Positions 1 through 9,917 of a stretch of 64,000 nucleotides of DNA are shown piece by piece. Under the pieces are notes generated by a model that saw only the letters and a program-made list of their open reading frames with translations, did not search any database and had not been told where the DNA came from. The DNA lies in NCBI RefSeq assembly GCF_013402875.1, contig NZ_CP058579.1:3162001-3226000 (forward strand), read 5' to 3'. Every line of letters begins with the position of its first letter. The first letter of the stretch is position 1. The position numbers and the translations under genes were made by a program. This DNA comes from Halorarum salinum (GTDB lineage: Archaea > Halobacteriota > Halobacteria > Halobacteriales > Haloferacaceae).

Positions 1-2090
1 AGGAAGGGAAGGACCTCCACGACCGCCTGAACGGGCTCCGGTCGGACCTAAAGGAGCTGGACGCGAACGTCGAGCACTACGAGGAACAGCGCGAGCAGGC
101 CGAGACGACCCGGGAGGACGCGCGCGACGTGCTCGACCGGTACGAGGAGCGGCGGTCGGAGCTGGAGGAGCTCGAGGACCGCATCGACGAGCTCGAGTCC
201 GCCATCAGGGAGGGCGAATCGGAGCGGGAGGAGCTCGCCGGTTCGATCGCCGAGACCCGCGACCGGCTCTCGGAGCTCAGGACGGAACTGGACGAACGGC
301 TCGCCGACACGGAGCTCGACGGACCGAGCGGCGAGGCGGTCGAGGCCCGCCGGGCGGAGCTCGACGACCGGGAAGCGGAACTGCGCGAGGACCGCGACGA
401 GGCCCGGAACGAGGCCACCGCGTTCGAGAACCAGTCCGAGAACCTCGCCTCGAGCGCCGAGGAGTGCGCCGAGCGCGCCGACGAGAGCCGGGAGCGTGCC
501 GCGGAACTCGATGACGACGTGGAGGCGGCGCGCGAGACGCTCGCCGACCGCGAGGGGTCGCTCGCGGACCTCGACGACGAGCGCGGGGAACTGGAGGCGA
601 CGTTCGTGGAGGCCCCCGTCGACGTCGGGGAGGCCGACTCCCATCGGGACGAGCTCCGCGGCGACCTCGAGACGCTCCAGGAGGAGATCACCGGGACGAC
701 GGCGGCGCTCTCGACGGCGCGGGCGAGCGTCGAGGAGGCGGAATCCCTCCTCGAGGAGGGGAAGTGTCCCGAGTGCGGCCAGCCCGTCGACGGGTCGCCG
801 CACGTCGACACGCTGGAGGAAGACCGGGAGCGAGTGGCCGACCTCGAATCCGAACTGGCGGACCTCCGGGAGCGCGAGGACGAACTCGAGGACGGGCTCG
901 CGCGTGCCGAGGAACTCGTCGACGCGGAGAGCCGGCTCGGCGAACTGGAGAGCACCCGACGCCTCCTGGACGACGGCATCGAGGAGAAGCGGGCCGAGAT
1001 CGAGGAGAAGCGCGAGCGCGTCGAGTCGCTCCGCGAGGAGGCCGCCGAACTCGAGGCGGAGGCCGCCGACGAGCGCGACGTCGCCGAACGGAAGGCCAAG
1101 GAGGCCCGGGCGGCCCGGGAACGGGCCGCGGAGATCGACGCGGACCTCGCGGACGTCGACGAGGCCCGCGATCGGCTCGACGCGGTCGAATCGACCCGCG
1201 GGGCGATCGCCGACGCCGAGGACGGGATCGAACGGCTGGAGGAGAAGCGCGCGGACCTCGCCGACCGCAACGACGAGCGACGGGAGTTCCTCTCGGAGAA
1301 GCGCGAGCGGCGGGACGAACTTCGCGACGCGTTCGACGACGAACGGGTCGAGAACGCACGCCAGCGGGTCGAGAACGCCGAGGAGTACATCGAGCAGGTG
1401 TCGGAGACCCTCGCGAAGCTCGCCGACCGGCGCGACGAACTCGTCGGCGCCATCGACAGCACGAACACGGAGCTCGAACAGCTCGAGGAACTCCGCGACC
1501 GGCACGACGAACTCGCCGACCGCGTCGATTCCCTGGAGTCGGTCCACGAGGAGTCCGAGGAGCTCGAGGCGATGTACGGCGACCTCCGGGCCGAACTCCG
1601 CCGCCGCAACGTCGAGAGCCTGGAGCGGATGCTCAACGAGACGTTCGACCTGGTGTACGCCAACGACGCGTACTCCCACATCGAACTCGACGGCGAGTAC
1701 GCACTCACCGTGTTCCAGAAGGACGGGGAGCCGCTCGATCCCGAACAGCTCTCGGGCGGCGAACGGGCGCTGTTCAACCTCTCGCTCCGGTGTGCCATCT
1801 ACCGCCTGCTCGCGGAGGGGATCGAGGGCGCGGCGCCGACCCCGCCGCTCATCCTGGACGAGCCCACGGTGTTTCTCGACTCCGGACACGTCTCCCGGCT
1901 GGTCGACCTCGTCGACGAGATGCGCGGCTTCGGCGTCCGACAGATCCTCATCGTGAGCCACGACGACGAACTCGTCGGCGCCGCCGACGACCTCGTGCGC
2001 GTGGAGAAGAACCCGACGACGAACCGCTCGACGGTCGAGCGGACGAACGCGGCCACGCTCGCGGACGTCGACGCCACCGCCGACGACTGA
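1..2090 (+). CDS. rad50: DNA double-strand break repair ATPase Rad50 (5' end outside window)
   Basis: The frame is open from the window edge (first full codon at 3) to TGA at 2090, so about 695 C-terminal codons are present and the N-terminal Walker A lies upstream. Long Glu/Arg/Asp-rich coiled coils flank a CPxCGQ zinc hook near 769-780, the Rad50 dimerisation element. The C-terminal ABC half shows the signature [14 protein letters not shown], Walker [14 protein letters not shown] and a VSHDDEL switch. Rad50 works with Mre11 in processing double-strand breaks; mre11 would be expected just upstream, outside the window. The archaeal SMC-related Sph family is the main alternative, but the zinc hook and the downstream order (small DUF genes, polB, suf) favour Rad50. 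Confidence 0.9.
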   Translation, partial: EGKDLHDRLNGLRSDLKELDANVEHYEEQREQAETTREDARDVLDRYEERRSELEELEDRIDELESAIREGESEREELAGSIAETRDRLSELRTELDERLADTELDGPSGEAVEARRAELDDREAELREDRDEARNEATAFENQSENLASSAEECAERADESRERAAELDDDVEAARETLADREGSLADLDDERGELEATFVEAPVDVGEADSHRDELRGDLETLQEEITGTTAALSTARASVEEAESLLEEGKCPECGQPVDGSPHVDTLEEDRERVADLESELADLREREDELEDGLARAEELVDAESRLGELESTRRLLDDGIEEKRAEIEEKRERVESLREEAAELEAEAADERDVAERKAKEARAARERAAEIDADLADVDEARDRLDAVESTRGAIADAEDGIERLEEKRADLADRNDERREFLSEKRERRDELRDAFDDERVENARQRVENAEEYIEQVSETLAKLADRRDELVGAIDSTNTELEQLEELRDRHDELADRVDSLESVHEESEELEAMYGDLRAELRRRNVESLERMLNETFDLVYANDAYSHIELDGEYALTVFQKDGEPLDPEQLSGGERALFNLSLRCAIYRLLAEGIEGAAPTPPLILDEPTVFLDSGHVSRLVDLVDEMRGFGVRQILIVSHDDELVGAADDLVRVEKNPTTNRSTVERTNAATLADVDATADD

Positions 2091-2121
2091 GTCGGCGCCG
2101 GGGGCGTTCAGTCGGGACGGG

Positions 2122-2541
2122 TCAGTCGCGGAGGCGGCCGACGGCCTCGCGGGCGTCCGCCGTCGGCTCGTACCCCCGCTCGCCGGCGACCGTCGTCTCG
2201 ACGATCAGGCCGGCCGCGCGGAACTCCGCCAGCAGGCCGTGGAGGTCCGACTCGCAGAGGTCGTACGCGTCCAGGAGGGTCCTGACCGACGTCGGTCCAC
2301 GGTCCACCAGTTCCACGAGCAGGCCGAGCGCGCGGTCGTCCGGGCAGGCGAGCACGGCGCGGCGGACGGCCGCCGGGAGTCCGCCCGCGACGACCGCGAG
2401 CGGCGACGCCTCGTCGGGGGTCAGTTCGTCGTTCGGGAGGTAGCGCTCCTCGCCGGTCCCCGGATCGCGCACGCGGCTGGACTCCGCGGACCGCTTGAGC
2501 AGGACGTACCGGTTCCCGTCCCCGTCGCGGACTGACTGCAC
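2122..2541 (-). CDS. Haloarchaeal conserved protein, probable winged helix (DUF7346-like)
   Basis: A 139-residue protein encoded convergently to rad50. The N-terminal third is beta-rich (GNRYVLLKRS) and ends in a conserved-looking YLPNDEL stretch. The C-terminal 80 residues read like a MarR/ArsR-type winged helix: two helices, a TSVRTLLDAY turn, a recognition-like helix, then a GLIVETT wing. I recall this family (DUF7346) as a regular neighbour of rad50/polB in haloarchaea. No enzymatic motif is visible. The function is unknown; a regulator or adaptor linked to repair is only a guess from its neighbours. Confidence 0.75.
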   Translation of the reverse strand: MQSVRDGDGNRYVLLKRSAESSRVRDPGTGEERYLPNDELTPDEASPLAVVAGGLPAAVRRAVLACPDDRALGLLVELVDRGPTSVRTLLDAYDLCESDLHGLLAEFRAAGLIVETTVAGERGYEPTADAREAVGRLRD

Positions 2542-2586
2542 GGGTGCGACCAGGGGGGCGGGACCGAAATCGGTGTCGGTCGGGGG

Positions 2587-2994
2587 TCAGGGTCGGTCGT
2601 CGGGGTCGACCCCGGACGGCTCCCCCGGGTCCTCCCCCCGGTCGCGGTTCTTGAACGCCCGGTACGTCTGGTACGTCCGGAACGCGGCGAGGACGCCGAC
2701 GAGGACGGCCGCGCCGCCCCACTGCCACTGTCCGCGGAAGCCGACGAGCATGAGGCCGAGCGACACGCCGAAAAGGGCGACGTTGGCGTACACCACCGCG
2801 CCCCAGAACGCAGACTGGATCTCGGAGTCGACCTCCGTCGCGTCCGGGAGGTCGTCCGCGGGGTTCCTGACCGTCGGCGGTTCGACCTCGGGGACGTCGA
2901 CGAGGTCCTCCTCGGGGTTCCCCCAGCGCTCCTCCGGGTCCACCTCGCCGAACGGGAGGTCGCCCTCGTCATCCTCGTCGAGCACGGCCCCCAC
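2587..2994 (-). CDS. Small membrane protein (DUF7322-like)
   Basis: A 135-residue protein. The N-terminal 60 residues are acidic and proline-rich (contains PFGEVDPEERWGNPEEDLVD). They are followed by two hydrophobic segments (about residues 73-91 and 97-110), then a basic/acidic tail. It is transcribed toward the winged-helix gene with a 45 nt gap, so the two may be co-transcribed. It fits the haloarchaeal DUF7322 family, which I recall from this rad50-polB interval. The function is unknown. Confidence 0.75.
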   Translation of the reverse strand: MGAVLDEDDEGDLPFGEVDPEERWGNPEEDLVDVPEVEPPTVRNPADDLPDATEVDSEIQSAFWGAVVYANVALFGVSLGLMLVGFRGQWQWGGAAVLVGVLAAFRTYQTYRAFKNRDRGEDPGEPSGVDPDDRP

Positions 2995-3027
2995 TTCGGC
3001 GATGGCGGTGAAAAGGGTTCGTTCCGG

Positions 3028-3204
3028 TCAGGCGAGTTCCTTCAGCGACACGGCGAGGCTCGCCTCGACCCAGGCGAGCGGGTTCGCGGCGTCGTACAGC
3101 ACCACCTGTCCGTCGTCCTCGTACGCCTCGACCGTGTCGACGGCCTCGTCCGGGCGGTCGTCCCCGCCCGTGCTGTCCCACGAAGAGTCGGCTTGGTGGC
3201 TCAT
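3028..3204 (-). CDS. 58-residue haloarchaeal protein (DUF7331-like)
   Basis: This gene is short. ATG is at 3204 on the minus strand and TGA at 3028; the protein starts MSHQADSSWDSTGGDD and ends ASLAVSLKELA. The core VEAYEDDGQVVLYDAANPLAWVE looks like a conserved beta-hairpin followed by a helix. It lies between the DUF7322-like gene and divergent polB, the place where a DUF7331 protein occurs in related genomes (recalled). No biochemical role is known. Confidence 0.7.
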   Translation of the reverse strand: MSHQADSSWDSTGGDDRPDEAVDTVEAYEDDGQVVLYDAANPLAWVEASLAVSLKELA

Positions 3205-3395
3205 GGGCTACTCCGTGGTATAGCGTGACACGGTAAATGCCTTTCCGTCGCGGCCGGTGCTGCAGTCGGGGATAGAGCCGCCGCAGTCCGGCGATCAGTC
3301 GGTCCGGCGCGGTCGGACACACTCCCCGCGGAGCGCCGGCCCGGGAGGTCGCGTGGTCCGTCCGCCGTCGCCGCGCCGAACCGCGAAGGGCGGGC

Positions 3396-3401
3396 TTTTT
3401 A
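3396..3401 (+). promoter_or_regulatory. TATA-like box of polB
   Basis: TTTTTA sits 24-29 nt before the ATG at 3425, the spacing expected for a leaderless haloarchaeal transcript. It supports starting PolB at 3425 rather than at the upstream in-frame codon at 3257. Confidence 0.6.
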
Positions 3402-3424
3402 CCCGGGACGCCGAAGCCGCTGGC

Positions 3425-6163
3425 ATGACCAACGCGAGCCTCACGGACTTCGGTCCGGCCGACGCCGACGAGGGGGACGGCGGGCGACCGGACGAGGAGG
3501 CGGCCTTCGTGGCGGGCGACGGCGCGGGCCACGTCAGCGACGTCGTCGACGCGCAGGACGTCCGGGTGCCGGACGCCGACGGGACGCTCGAGCTGATGGT
3601 GACGGCGGTCGACTACACGGTCGAGGGGAGCGGCGCGACGGAGTACCCCGTCGTGCACGTGTTCGGGCGGACGAGCGACAACGAGGTCGAGCACGTGCGG
3701 GTGCTCGGCACCGAGCCGTACTTCTACGTCCCGACGGCGGACCTGGAGGGCCGGGACCTCCTCGAGGAGTACGACGTCGTCGTCAACACCAGGGAGCGCC
3801 CGCGGGGCGAGGAGGACGCGGAACCGTTCGAGAGCATCCGGGGCGAGGCGGTGACGAAGGTCGTCGCCCGGACCCCGCGGGACGTCGGACAGATCCGGGA
3901 CGACTTCGCCCGGACGTACGAGGCGGACATCCTGTTCCCGAACCGCTTCCTCATCGACAACGGCGTCAGCTCCGGCATCCGGGTCGAGGAGCGGCGCCTC
4001 CCGGACGGACGCCTACAGGTGTTCCCCGGCCACCTCGAACCCGCGGAGGTCGACGCGGACCTCCGGGTGAACTACTTCGACATCGAGGTCGACGACCGCC
4101 GGGGGTTCCCCGAGGACGGCGAGGAACCGATCGTCTGTCTCACCAGCCACGACTCCTACCGCGACGAGTACGTCGCCTGGCTGTACGACGCCCCGGACGG
4201 CGACGCGGTTCCCCCGACCGCGCTCCCGACCTACGAGCCGTACCGGGAGGGACAGGAGATCGAGGTCCGGAGCTTCGAGGACGAGGACGCGATGCTCGAC
4301 GCGTTCCTGACGTACGTCGCCGATACCGACCCGGACGTGCTCACGGGGTGGAACTTCGAGGACTTCGACGCGCCGTACTTCCTCGACCGGTGTGAGGTGC
4401 TGGACGGTGCGAGCGAGTTCGACCTCTCGCCCGACCGCCTCTCGCGCGTGGACGAGACGTGGCGCTCCGGCTGGGGGGGCCCGGACGTGAAGGGCCGGAT
4501 CGTCTTCGACCTGCTGTACGGCTACCAGCGGACGCAGTTCTCCGAACTCGACTCCTACCGGCTGGACGCGGTCGGGGAACTCGAACTCGACGTGGGGAAG
4601 GAGCGGTACACCGGCGACATCGGAACCCTCTGGGAGGAGGACCCCGAGCGGCTGCTGGAGTACAACGTCCGCGACGTGGAACTGTGCGTCGAGATCGACC
4701 GCAAGCAGGACGTCGTCACCTTCTGGGACGAGTCCCGGAAGATCGTCGGCTGCCAGCTCGAGGACGCGCCGACCCCCGGCGACGCGGTCGACATGTACGT
4801 CCTCCACGAGGCGTTCGGCGAGTTCGTCCTGCCGACGAAGGGCCAGCAGGAGGGCGAGGAGTTCGAGGGCGGCGCCGTCTTCGAACCCATCACGGGCGTC
4901 CGCGAGAACGTCACCGTGCTCGACCTGAAGTCGCTGTACCCGATGTGTATGGTGACCATCAACGCCTCGCCGGAGACGATCGTCGAGGATCCCGAGGCGT
5001 ACGACGGAGAGACGTACCGGGCGCCCAACGGCACCCGGTTCCGGAAGGAGCCCGACGGGATGATGCGCGAGATGGTCGACGAGTTGCTCGCCGAGCGCGA
5101 CCGGAAGAAGGCCGCCCGGGACGAGCACGAACCCGGTTCGGCGACCTACCAGCAGTACGACCGCCAGCAGGCGGCCGTGAAGGTGATCATGAACTCGCTG
5201 TACGGCGTCTCCGGCTGGGAGCGCTTCCGCCTGTACGACAAGGAGAACGCCGCGGCGATCACCGCGATGGGCCGGCGCGTCATCGAGTTCACCGAAGAGG
5301 CCGCGAACGAGATCGGCCACGAGGTCGCGTACGGGGACACCGACTCCGTCATGCTCGAACTGGGCCCCGACGTCACCACCGGGGAGGCCATCGAGCAGTC
5401 GTTCGACATCGAGGACCACATCAACGGCCGCTACGACGACTTCGCGCTGGAGGAGCTCGACGCGGAGGAGCACCGCTTCCAGATCGAGTTCGAGAAGCTC
5501 TACCGCCGGTTCTTCCAGGCGGGCAAGAAGAAGCGGTACGCGGGCCACATCGTCTGGAAGGAGGGCAAGGACGTCGACGACGTCGACATCACCGGCTTCG
5601 AGTACAAGCGCTCGGACATCGCGCCGATCACCAAGCGGGTCCAGAAGGACGTCATCGAGATGATCGTCTACGGCGAGGACCTGGCCGACGTGAAGGAGTA
5701 CCTCCACGACGAGATCTCCCGCTTCCAGTCGGGGGACGTGGACCTGGAGGAGGTGGGCATCCCCGGCGGCATCGGCAAGCGGCTGGAGGGCTACGACACC
5801 GACACCGCGCAGGTCCGGGGAGCGAAGTACGCGAACATGCTGCTCGGGACCAACTTCCAGCGCGGGTCGAAGCCGAAGCGGCTCTACCTGGAGAAGGTTC
5901 ACCCCGACTTCTTCCGTCGGATGGAGGAGGAGGGGGGGTTCGACGCGGCGACGGACGACCTCTACCGCGAGTTCAAGCGGAACCCCGACGTCATCTGCTT
6001 CGAGTACGCCGACGAGGTCCCCGAGGAGTTCGAGGTGGACTGGGACAAGATGCTGGAGAAGACACTGAAGGGACCCATCGCCCGCGTCATCGAGGCGCTG
6101 GACATGTCGTGGGACGAGGTCAAGACCGGACAGGAGCAGACGGGACTCGGCTCCTTCGTGTAG
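3425..6163 (+). CDS. polB: Replicative DNA polymerase B (PolB1), intein-free
   Basis: A 912-residue family B polymerase. The exonuclease domain has Exo I YFDIEVD (D219/E221), an Exo II-like TGWNFEDFDAPYF and Exo III YNVRDVEL. The polymerase palm has motif A DLKSLYP (D500), motif B KVIMNSLYG (K586) and motif C YGDTDS (D638/D640), so both activities look intact. The first 45 residues form an acidic haloarchaeal extension. Start 3425 is chosen because a TATA-like box lies 24-29 nt upstream. All three common archaeal polB intein sites (motifs A, B and C) are uninterrupted. It sits head-on to the three small minus-strand genes and upstream of the suf operon, the classical haloarchaeal polB1 location. 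Confidence 0.95.
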   Translation: MTNASLTDFGPADADEGDGGRPDEEAAFVAGDGAGHVSDVVDAQDVRVPDADGTLELMVTAVDYTVEGSGATEYPVVHVFGRTSDNEVEHVRVLGTEPYFYVPTADLEGRDLLEEYDVVVNTRERPRGEEDAEPFESIRGEAVTKVVARTPRDVGQIRDDFARTYEADILFPNRFLIDNGVSSGIRVEERRLPDGRLQVFPGHLEPAEVDADLRVNYFDIEVDDRRGFPEDGEEPIVCLTSHDSYRDEYVAWLYDAPDGDAVPPTALPTYEPYREGQEIEVRSFEDEDAMLDAFLTYVADTDPDVLTGWNFEDFDAPYFLDRCEVLDGASEFDLSPDRLSRVDETWRSGWGGPDVKGRIVFDLLYGYQRTQFSELDSYRLDAVGELELDVGKERYTGDIGTLWEEDPERLLEYNVRDVELCVEIDRKQDVVTFWDESRKIVGCQLEDAPTPGDAVDMYVLHEAFGEFVLPTKGQQEGEEFEGGAVFEPITGVRENVTVLDLKSLYPMCMVTINASPETIVEDPEAYDGETYRAPNGTRFRKEPDGMMREMVDELLAERDRKKAARDEHEPGSATYQQYDRQQAAVKVIMNSLYGVSGWERFRLYDKENAAAITAMGRRVIEFTEEAANEIGHEVAYGDTDSVMLELGPDVTTGEAIEQSFDIEDHINGRYDDFALEELDAEEHRFQIEFEKLYRRFFQAGKKKRYAGHIVWKEGKDVDDVDITGFEYKRSDIAPITKRVQKDVIEMIVYGEDLADVKEYLHDEISRFQSGDVDLEEVGIPGGIGKRLEGYDTDTAQVRGAKYANMLLGTNFQRGSKPKRLYLEKVHPDFFRRMEEEGGFDAATDDLYREFKRNPDVICFEYADEVPEEFEVDWDKMLEKTLKGPIARVIEALDMSWDEVKTGQEQTGLGSFV

Positions 6164-6193
6164 TTCGCCCCTCCGGTTCGTCCGCCGACCGCT

Positions 6194-6210
6194 CTTTCCG
6201 ATTCGGAAAG
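6194..6210. promoter_or_regulatory. Perfect 17-bp palindrome between polB and sufC
   Basis: CTTTCCGA-T-TCGGAAAG is a perfect 8-bp inverted repeat with a 1-nt centre, 31 nt after the polB stop and about 90 nt before sufC. Its size fits a dimeric regulator operator better than a transcript hairpin, since the loop would be only one base. An Fe-S or metal-responsive operator for sufCBD is possible but not shown. Confidence 0.4.
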
Positions 6211-6300
6211 GAATGTTCGCGTGATACGAGCTCACACGCACGGATGCGAAACCATTAACCCCCGAAGACCCCGATACCCGTGCACGAGGAGATACACCAC

Positions 6301-7218
6301 ATGGCAACACTCGAACTGCGGAATCTTCAGGCGGAGGTCGCCGAGACCGGCGAGGAGATCCTTCGGGGCGTCGACCTCGAGGTGAAAAGCGGCGAGATCC
6401 ACGCGCTGATGGGGCCGAACGGGTCGGGCAAATCCACGACCGCGAAGGTCATCGCGGGTCACCCGGCCTACGAGGTCACGGACGGCGACGTGCTGCTCCA
6501 CCTCGAGGAGTCGGACGTCGCCGACGTCGACGAGGAGCTCGACGAGGACGACTACACCTGGGACCTGCTCGAACTGGAGCCGAACGAACGCGCCGCGCTC
6601 GGCATCTTCCTCGGCTTCCAGTACCCCGCCGAGATCGAGGGCGTCACGATGACGAACTTCCTCCGGCAGGCGCTCAACGCCAAGCTCGAGGAGCGCGAGG
6701 AGCTCTTCGAGGACGAGGAGGCCGAGGCCGAGGCCGACGACGAGGAGGAAGCGGGCTACGACACCTCCCCGATGGAGGGGGACGTCGACGAGGGCGAGAT
6801 CGGCGTCGCCGAGTTCCAACAGCTCCTGAAGGGGAAGATGGAGCTGCTCGACATGGACGAGACGTTCGCCTCCCGCTACCTCAACGCCGGCTTCTCCGGC
6901 GGAGAGAAGAAGCAGAACGAGGTGCTCCAGGCAGCCATCCTCGAGCCGTCGATCGCCGTGCTCGACGAGATCGACTCCGGGCTCGACATCGACCGCCTGC
7001 AGGACGTCTCGGAGGGCATCAACGCCCTCCGCGACGAGCAGGACACCGGCATCCTCCAGATCACCCACTACCAGCGCATCCTCGAGTACGTCGAGCCCGA
7101 CCACGTCCACATCATGCTCGACGGGAGGGTCGTCAAGAGCGGCGACGCGTCCCTGGCCGAGAAGCTCGAGGACAAGGGGTACGACTGGGTCCGCGAGGAA
7201 GCCTACGAAGCCGCGTAA
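6301..7218 (+). CDS. sufC: Fe-S cluster assembly ATPase SufC
   Basis: A 305-residue ABC ATPase. It has Walker A GPNGSGKSTT, Q-loop FLGFQYPAEIEGV, signature FSGGEKKQNEVLQ, Walker B IAVLDEIDSGLD and switch ITHYQR, all SufC-specific variants. The loop after the Q-loop carries an acidic insert (about residues 133-160) common in halophiles. SufC powers the SufBCD scaffold that builds Fe-S clusters in the cytoplasm. ATG 6301 is chosen because family homology starts there and a GAGGAG ribosome-binding site lies about 10 nt upstream. It is first in sufC-sufB-sufD. Confidence 0.95.
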   Translation: MATLELRNLQAEVAETGEEILRGVDLEVKSGEIHALMGPNGSGKSTTAKVIAGHPAYEVTDGDVLLHLEESDVADVDEELDEDDYTWDLLELEPNERAALGIFLGFQYPAEIEGVTMTNFLRQALNAKLEEREELFEDEEAEAEADDEEEAGYDTSPMEGDVDEGEIGVAEFQQLLKGKMELLDMDETFASRYLNAGFSGGEKKQNEVLQAAILEPSIAVLDEIDSGLDIDRLQDVSEGINALRDEQDTGILQITHYQRILEYVEPDHVHIMLDGRVVKSGDASLAEKLEDKGYDWVREEAYEAA

Positions 7219-7275
7219 CCGGATTCGGCTACTAAACAGGCTAATAACCGTTCGACCGTAAACCACAACCAAGAC

Positions 7276-8706
7276 ATGAGTTCGGATCAAGACCATCTGA
7301 AGCAGACGGACACGGAGGACCGCTTCGACTTCAAGAAGGAGGAGAAGTCGGCCTTCCGGAGCGAGAAGGGACTGAACGAGGAGACGATCAGGGCCATCTC
7401 CGAGGACAAGGACGAGCCGGAGTGGATGCTGGAGCGGCGCCTCCGCGCGCTGAAACAGTACCACGCGATGCCGATGCCGACCGACTGGCCGGGCCAGCCC
7501 GACCTGAGCGAGGTCGACGTCGACGAGATCGTCCCGTACATCCGACCCGACGTCGACACCCGCGGCGGCGTCGACGACTGGACGGAGCTCCCGGACGAGA
7601 TCAAGGACACGTTCGACAAGCTGGGCATCCCGGAGGCCGAGAAGAACGCGCTCTCGGGCGTCGGCGCCCAGTACGAGTCCGAGGTCGTCTACCAGAACAT
7701 GCAGGAGCGCTGGGAGGAGAAGGGCGTCGTCTTCTGCAACATGGACGAGGCGGTCCAGGAGCACGAGGAGCTCGTCCGCGAGCACTTCATGACGACGTGC
7801 GTGCCGCCGAGCGACAACAAGTTCGCCGCGCTCCACGGCGCCGTCTGGTCCGGCGGATCGTTCGTCTACGTCCCGGAGGACACGACCGTCGACATGCCGG
7901 TGCAGGCGTACTTCCGCATGAACTCCGAGGGGATGGGCCAGTTCGAGCACACGCTCATCATCGCCGAGGCCGGCTCGGAGGTCCACTACATCGAGGGCTG
8001 CTCGGCGCCGAAGTACTCGGCGTTCAACCTCCACTCGGGCGGCGTCGAGGTGTTCGTGAACGACGACGCGCACGTCCAGTACTCGACCGTCCAGAACTGG
8101 TCGAAGAACACGTACAACCTCAACACCAAGCGCGCCATCGTGGAGAAGGGCGGCCGCATGGAGTGGATTTCGGGCTCGATGGGCTCGAAGGCGACGATGC
8201 TGTACCCCTCCTCGATCCTGAAGGGCCGCGGCGCGAGCGACAACCACATCACCATCGCGTTCGCCGGCGAGGGCCAGAACATCGACACCGGCGCGAAGGT
8301 GTACCACAACGCGCCGAACACGAAGTCGACCATCGAGTCGAAGTCCATCTCGAAGGACGGCGGCCGCACGAACTACCGCGGCCTCGTCCACATCGCCGAC
8401 GGCGCGGAGAACTCCTCGACCGCGGTCGAGTGTGACGCGCTGATGTTCGACAACGAGTCGACCTCCGACACGATGCCGTACATGGAGATCAACGAGTCGA
8501 AGGTCGACGTCGCCCACGAGGCGACCGTCGGAAAGATCGGCGACGAGGACGTGTTCTACCTCCAGTCGCGCGGCCTCGACGACGACGACGCCAAGCAGAT
8601 GATCGTCTCGGGCTTCATCGAGCCGATCACGGAGGAGCTACCCATCGAGTACGCGGTCGAACTCAACCGCCTCGTCGAACTCGAGATGGAGGGGTCGCTC
8701 GGATGA
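7276..8706 (+). CDS. sufB: Fe-S cluster assembly scaffold SufB
   Basis: 476 residues matching SufB along its whole length: an N-terminal helical part, then the right-handed beta-helix with EAGSEVHYIEGCSAP, SGGVEVFVNDDAHVQYSTVQNW and YRGLVHIADGAENSS, and the C-terminal helical domain. SufB is the main scaffold on which SufC and SufD assemble clusters. It starts 57 nt after sufC. Its stop overlaps the sufD start by 4 nt (ATGA), indicating translational coupling. Confidence 0.95.
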   Translation: MSSDQDHLKQTDTEDRFDFKKEEKSAFRSEKGLNEETIRAISEDKDEPEWMLERRLRALKQYHAMPMPTDWPGQPDLSEVDVDEIVPYIRPDVDTRGGVDDWTELPDEIKDTFDKLGIPEAEKNALSGVGAQYESEVVYQNMQERWEEKGVVFCNMDEAVQEHEELVREHFMTTCVPPSDNKFAALHGAVWSGGSFVYVPEDTTVDMPVQAYFRMNSEGMGQFEHTLIIAEAGSEVHYIEGCSAPKYSAFNLHSGGVEVFVNDDAHVQYSTVQNWSKNTYNLNTKRAIVEKGGRMEWISGSMGSKATMLYPSSILKGRGASDNHITIAFAGEGQNIDTGAKVYHNAPNTKSTIESKSISKDGGRTNYRGLVHIADGAENSSTAVECDALMFDNESTSDTMPYMEINESKVDVAHEATVGKIGDEDVFYLQSRGLDDDDAKQMIVSGFIEPITEELPIEYAVELNRLVELEMEGSLG

Positions 8707-9917
8707 GCACGCAGGTGCCACAGGGACTCTCCGAGGAGGCGATCCACACCGTCTCGGAGGAGCGCGACGAGCCGGAGTGGCTGCTCGAACGCCGCCTCGC
8801 GGCGTTCCGCGCGCTCGACGGACTCGACCTGCCGGACGTCATTCAGACGCCCGGCCGCAGGTGGACGAACCTGCGGAACCTCGGGTTCGAGGACCTCGTC
8901 GACCCGCTGAACCAGCGCGACGAGACCGAGCGCGTCAGCGCCGAGGGCGCGACGGTGCTCTCGTTCGCCGACGCGCTCGACGAGCACGAGGAGCTCGTCC
9001 GCGAGCACTTCGGGTCGGTCGTCGACCCCGAGACGAACTACCTGACCGCGCTCTCCGCGGCGCTTTTCACCACCGGAACGGTCGTCCACGTCCCGAAGGG
9101 CGTCGACGCCGAGGACGTGAAGATCCGCGCCGAGATGAACAGCCGGTCGCTGTTCAGCCACACGCTCGTCGTCGCCGAGGGGAACGCCTCCGCGACGATC
9201 CTCGAGCGGGTCAGCAACGGCGCCGACGCCGACGGGGAGGGCGACCGCTACTTCAGCAACGTCGTCGAGGTCGCGACCGACGAGAACGCGTACGTCCAGT
9301 ACGGCTCGCTCCAGAACCTCGACGAGGACGTGTACACGTACTCGCTGAAGCGCGGCGACGCCGCCCGCTACGCGACCGTGAGCTGGATCGAGGGGAACCT
9401 CGGCTCCCGGCTCACCCGCTCTGACATCGAGACCGAGCTGAACGGCGACTCCTCGGAGACGAAGATCGTCGGCGCGTTCTTCGGCCACGGCGACCAGCAC
9501 TTCGACGTGAACGCCCGCGTCTGGCACGACGCCGAGCACACGACCGCGGACCTCGTCACGCGCGGCGTGCTCGACGACGAGGCCCGCTCGGTGTACGAGG
9601 GCGTCCAGGACGTCGGCCGCGACGCCTGGGACACCTCCAGCTACCAGCGCGAGAACACGCTGATGCTCTCGGACGAGTCCGAGGCCGACGCCTCCCCGAA
9701 GCTCATCATCCACAACCACGACACCGAGGCGTCCCACTCGGCGACGGTCGGGCAGGTCGACCGCGAGGACCTGTTCTACATGACCTCGCGCTCGATCCCG
9801 CCTCGGACGGCGCGGAACATGCTCGTGGAGGGGTTCTTCGTGCCGGTCCTCGAGGAGGTCGAGGTCGACGAACTCCGCGAGGACATCGAGGCGCTCGTCC
9901 GGCAGCGGCTGGACTGA
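8703..9917 (+). CDS. sufD: Fe-S cluster assembly protein SufD
   Basis: A 404-residue SufB/SufD-family beta-helix protein, paralogous to the gene before it. The LEERLDEHEELVREHFG-type segment and the C-terminal SATVGQVDREDLFYMTSRSI are shared with SufB. The typical SufD C-terminal RNMLVEGFFVPVLEEV helix is present. It is the partner of SufB in the SufBC2D scaffold complex. The start overlaps the sufB stop (ATGA), and it is last in the operon, followed by the hairpin-rich repeat region. Confidence 0.93.
   Translation: MSTQVPQGLSEEAIHTVSEERDEPEWLLERRLAAFRALDGLDLPDVIQTPGRRWTNLRNLGFEDLVDPLNQRDETERVSAEGATVLSFADALDEHEELVREHFGSVVDPETNYLTALSAALFTTGTVVHVPKGVDAEDVKIRAEMNSRSLFSHTLVVAEGNASATILERVSNGADADGEGDRYFSNVVEVATDENAYVQYGSLQNLDEDVYTYSLKRGDAARYATVSWIEGNLGSRLTRSDIETELNGDSSETKIVGAFFGHGDQHFDVNARVWHDAEHTTADLVTRGVLDDEARSVYEGVQDVGRDAWDTSSYQRENTLMLSDESEADASPKLIIHNHDTEASHSATVGQVDREDLFYMTSRSIPPRTARNMLVEGFFVPVLEEVEVDELREDIEALVRQRLD

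Noticed and set aside
4013-6310. 765-codon open frame on the minus strand over polB (also 48-1961, 6232-8517, 25552-28725, 8556-9737 and similar)
   Set aside because: These are exact antisense shadows of strongly coding genes (rad50, polB, suf, carB). Their Val/Leu/Arg-rich translations arise from GAC/GTC symmetry in high-GC coding DNA and show no domain.
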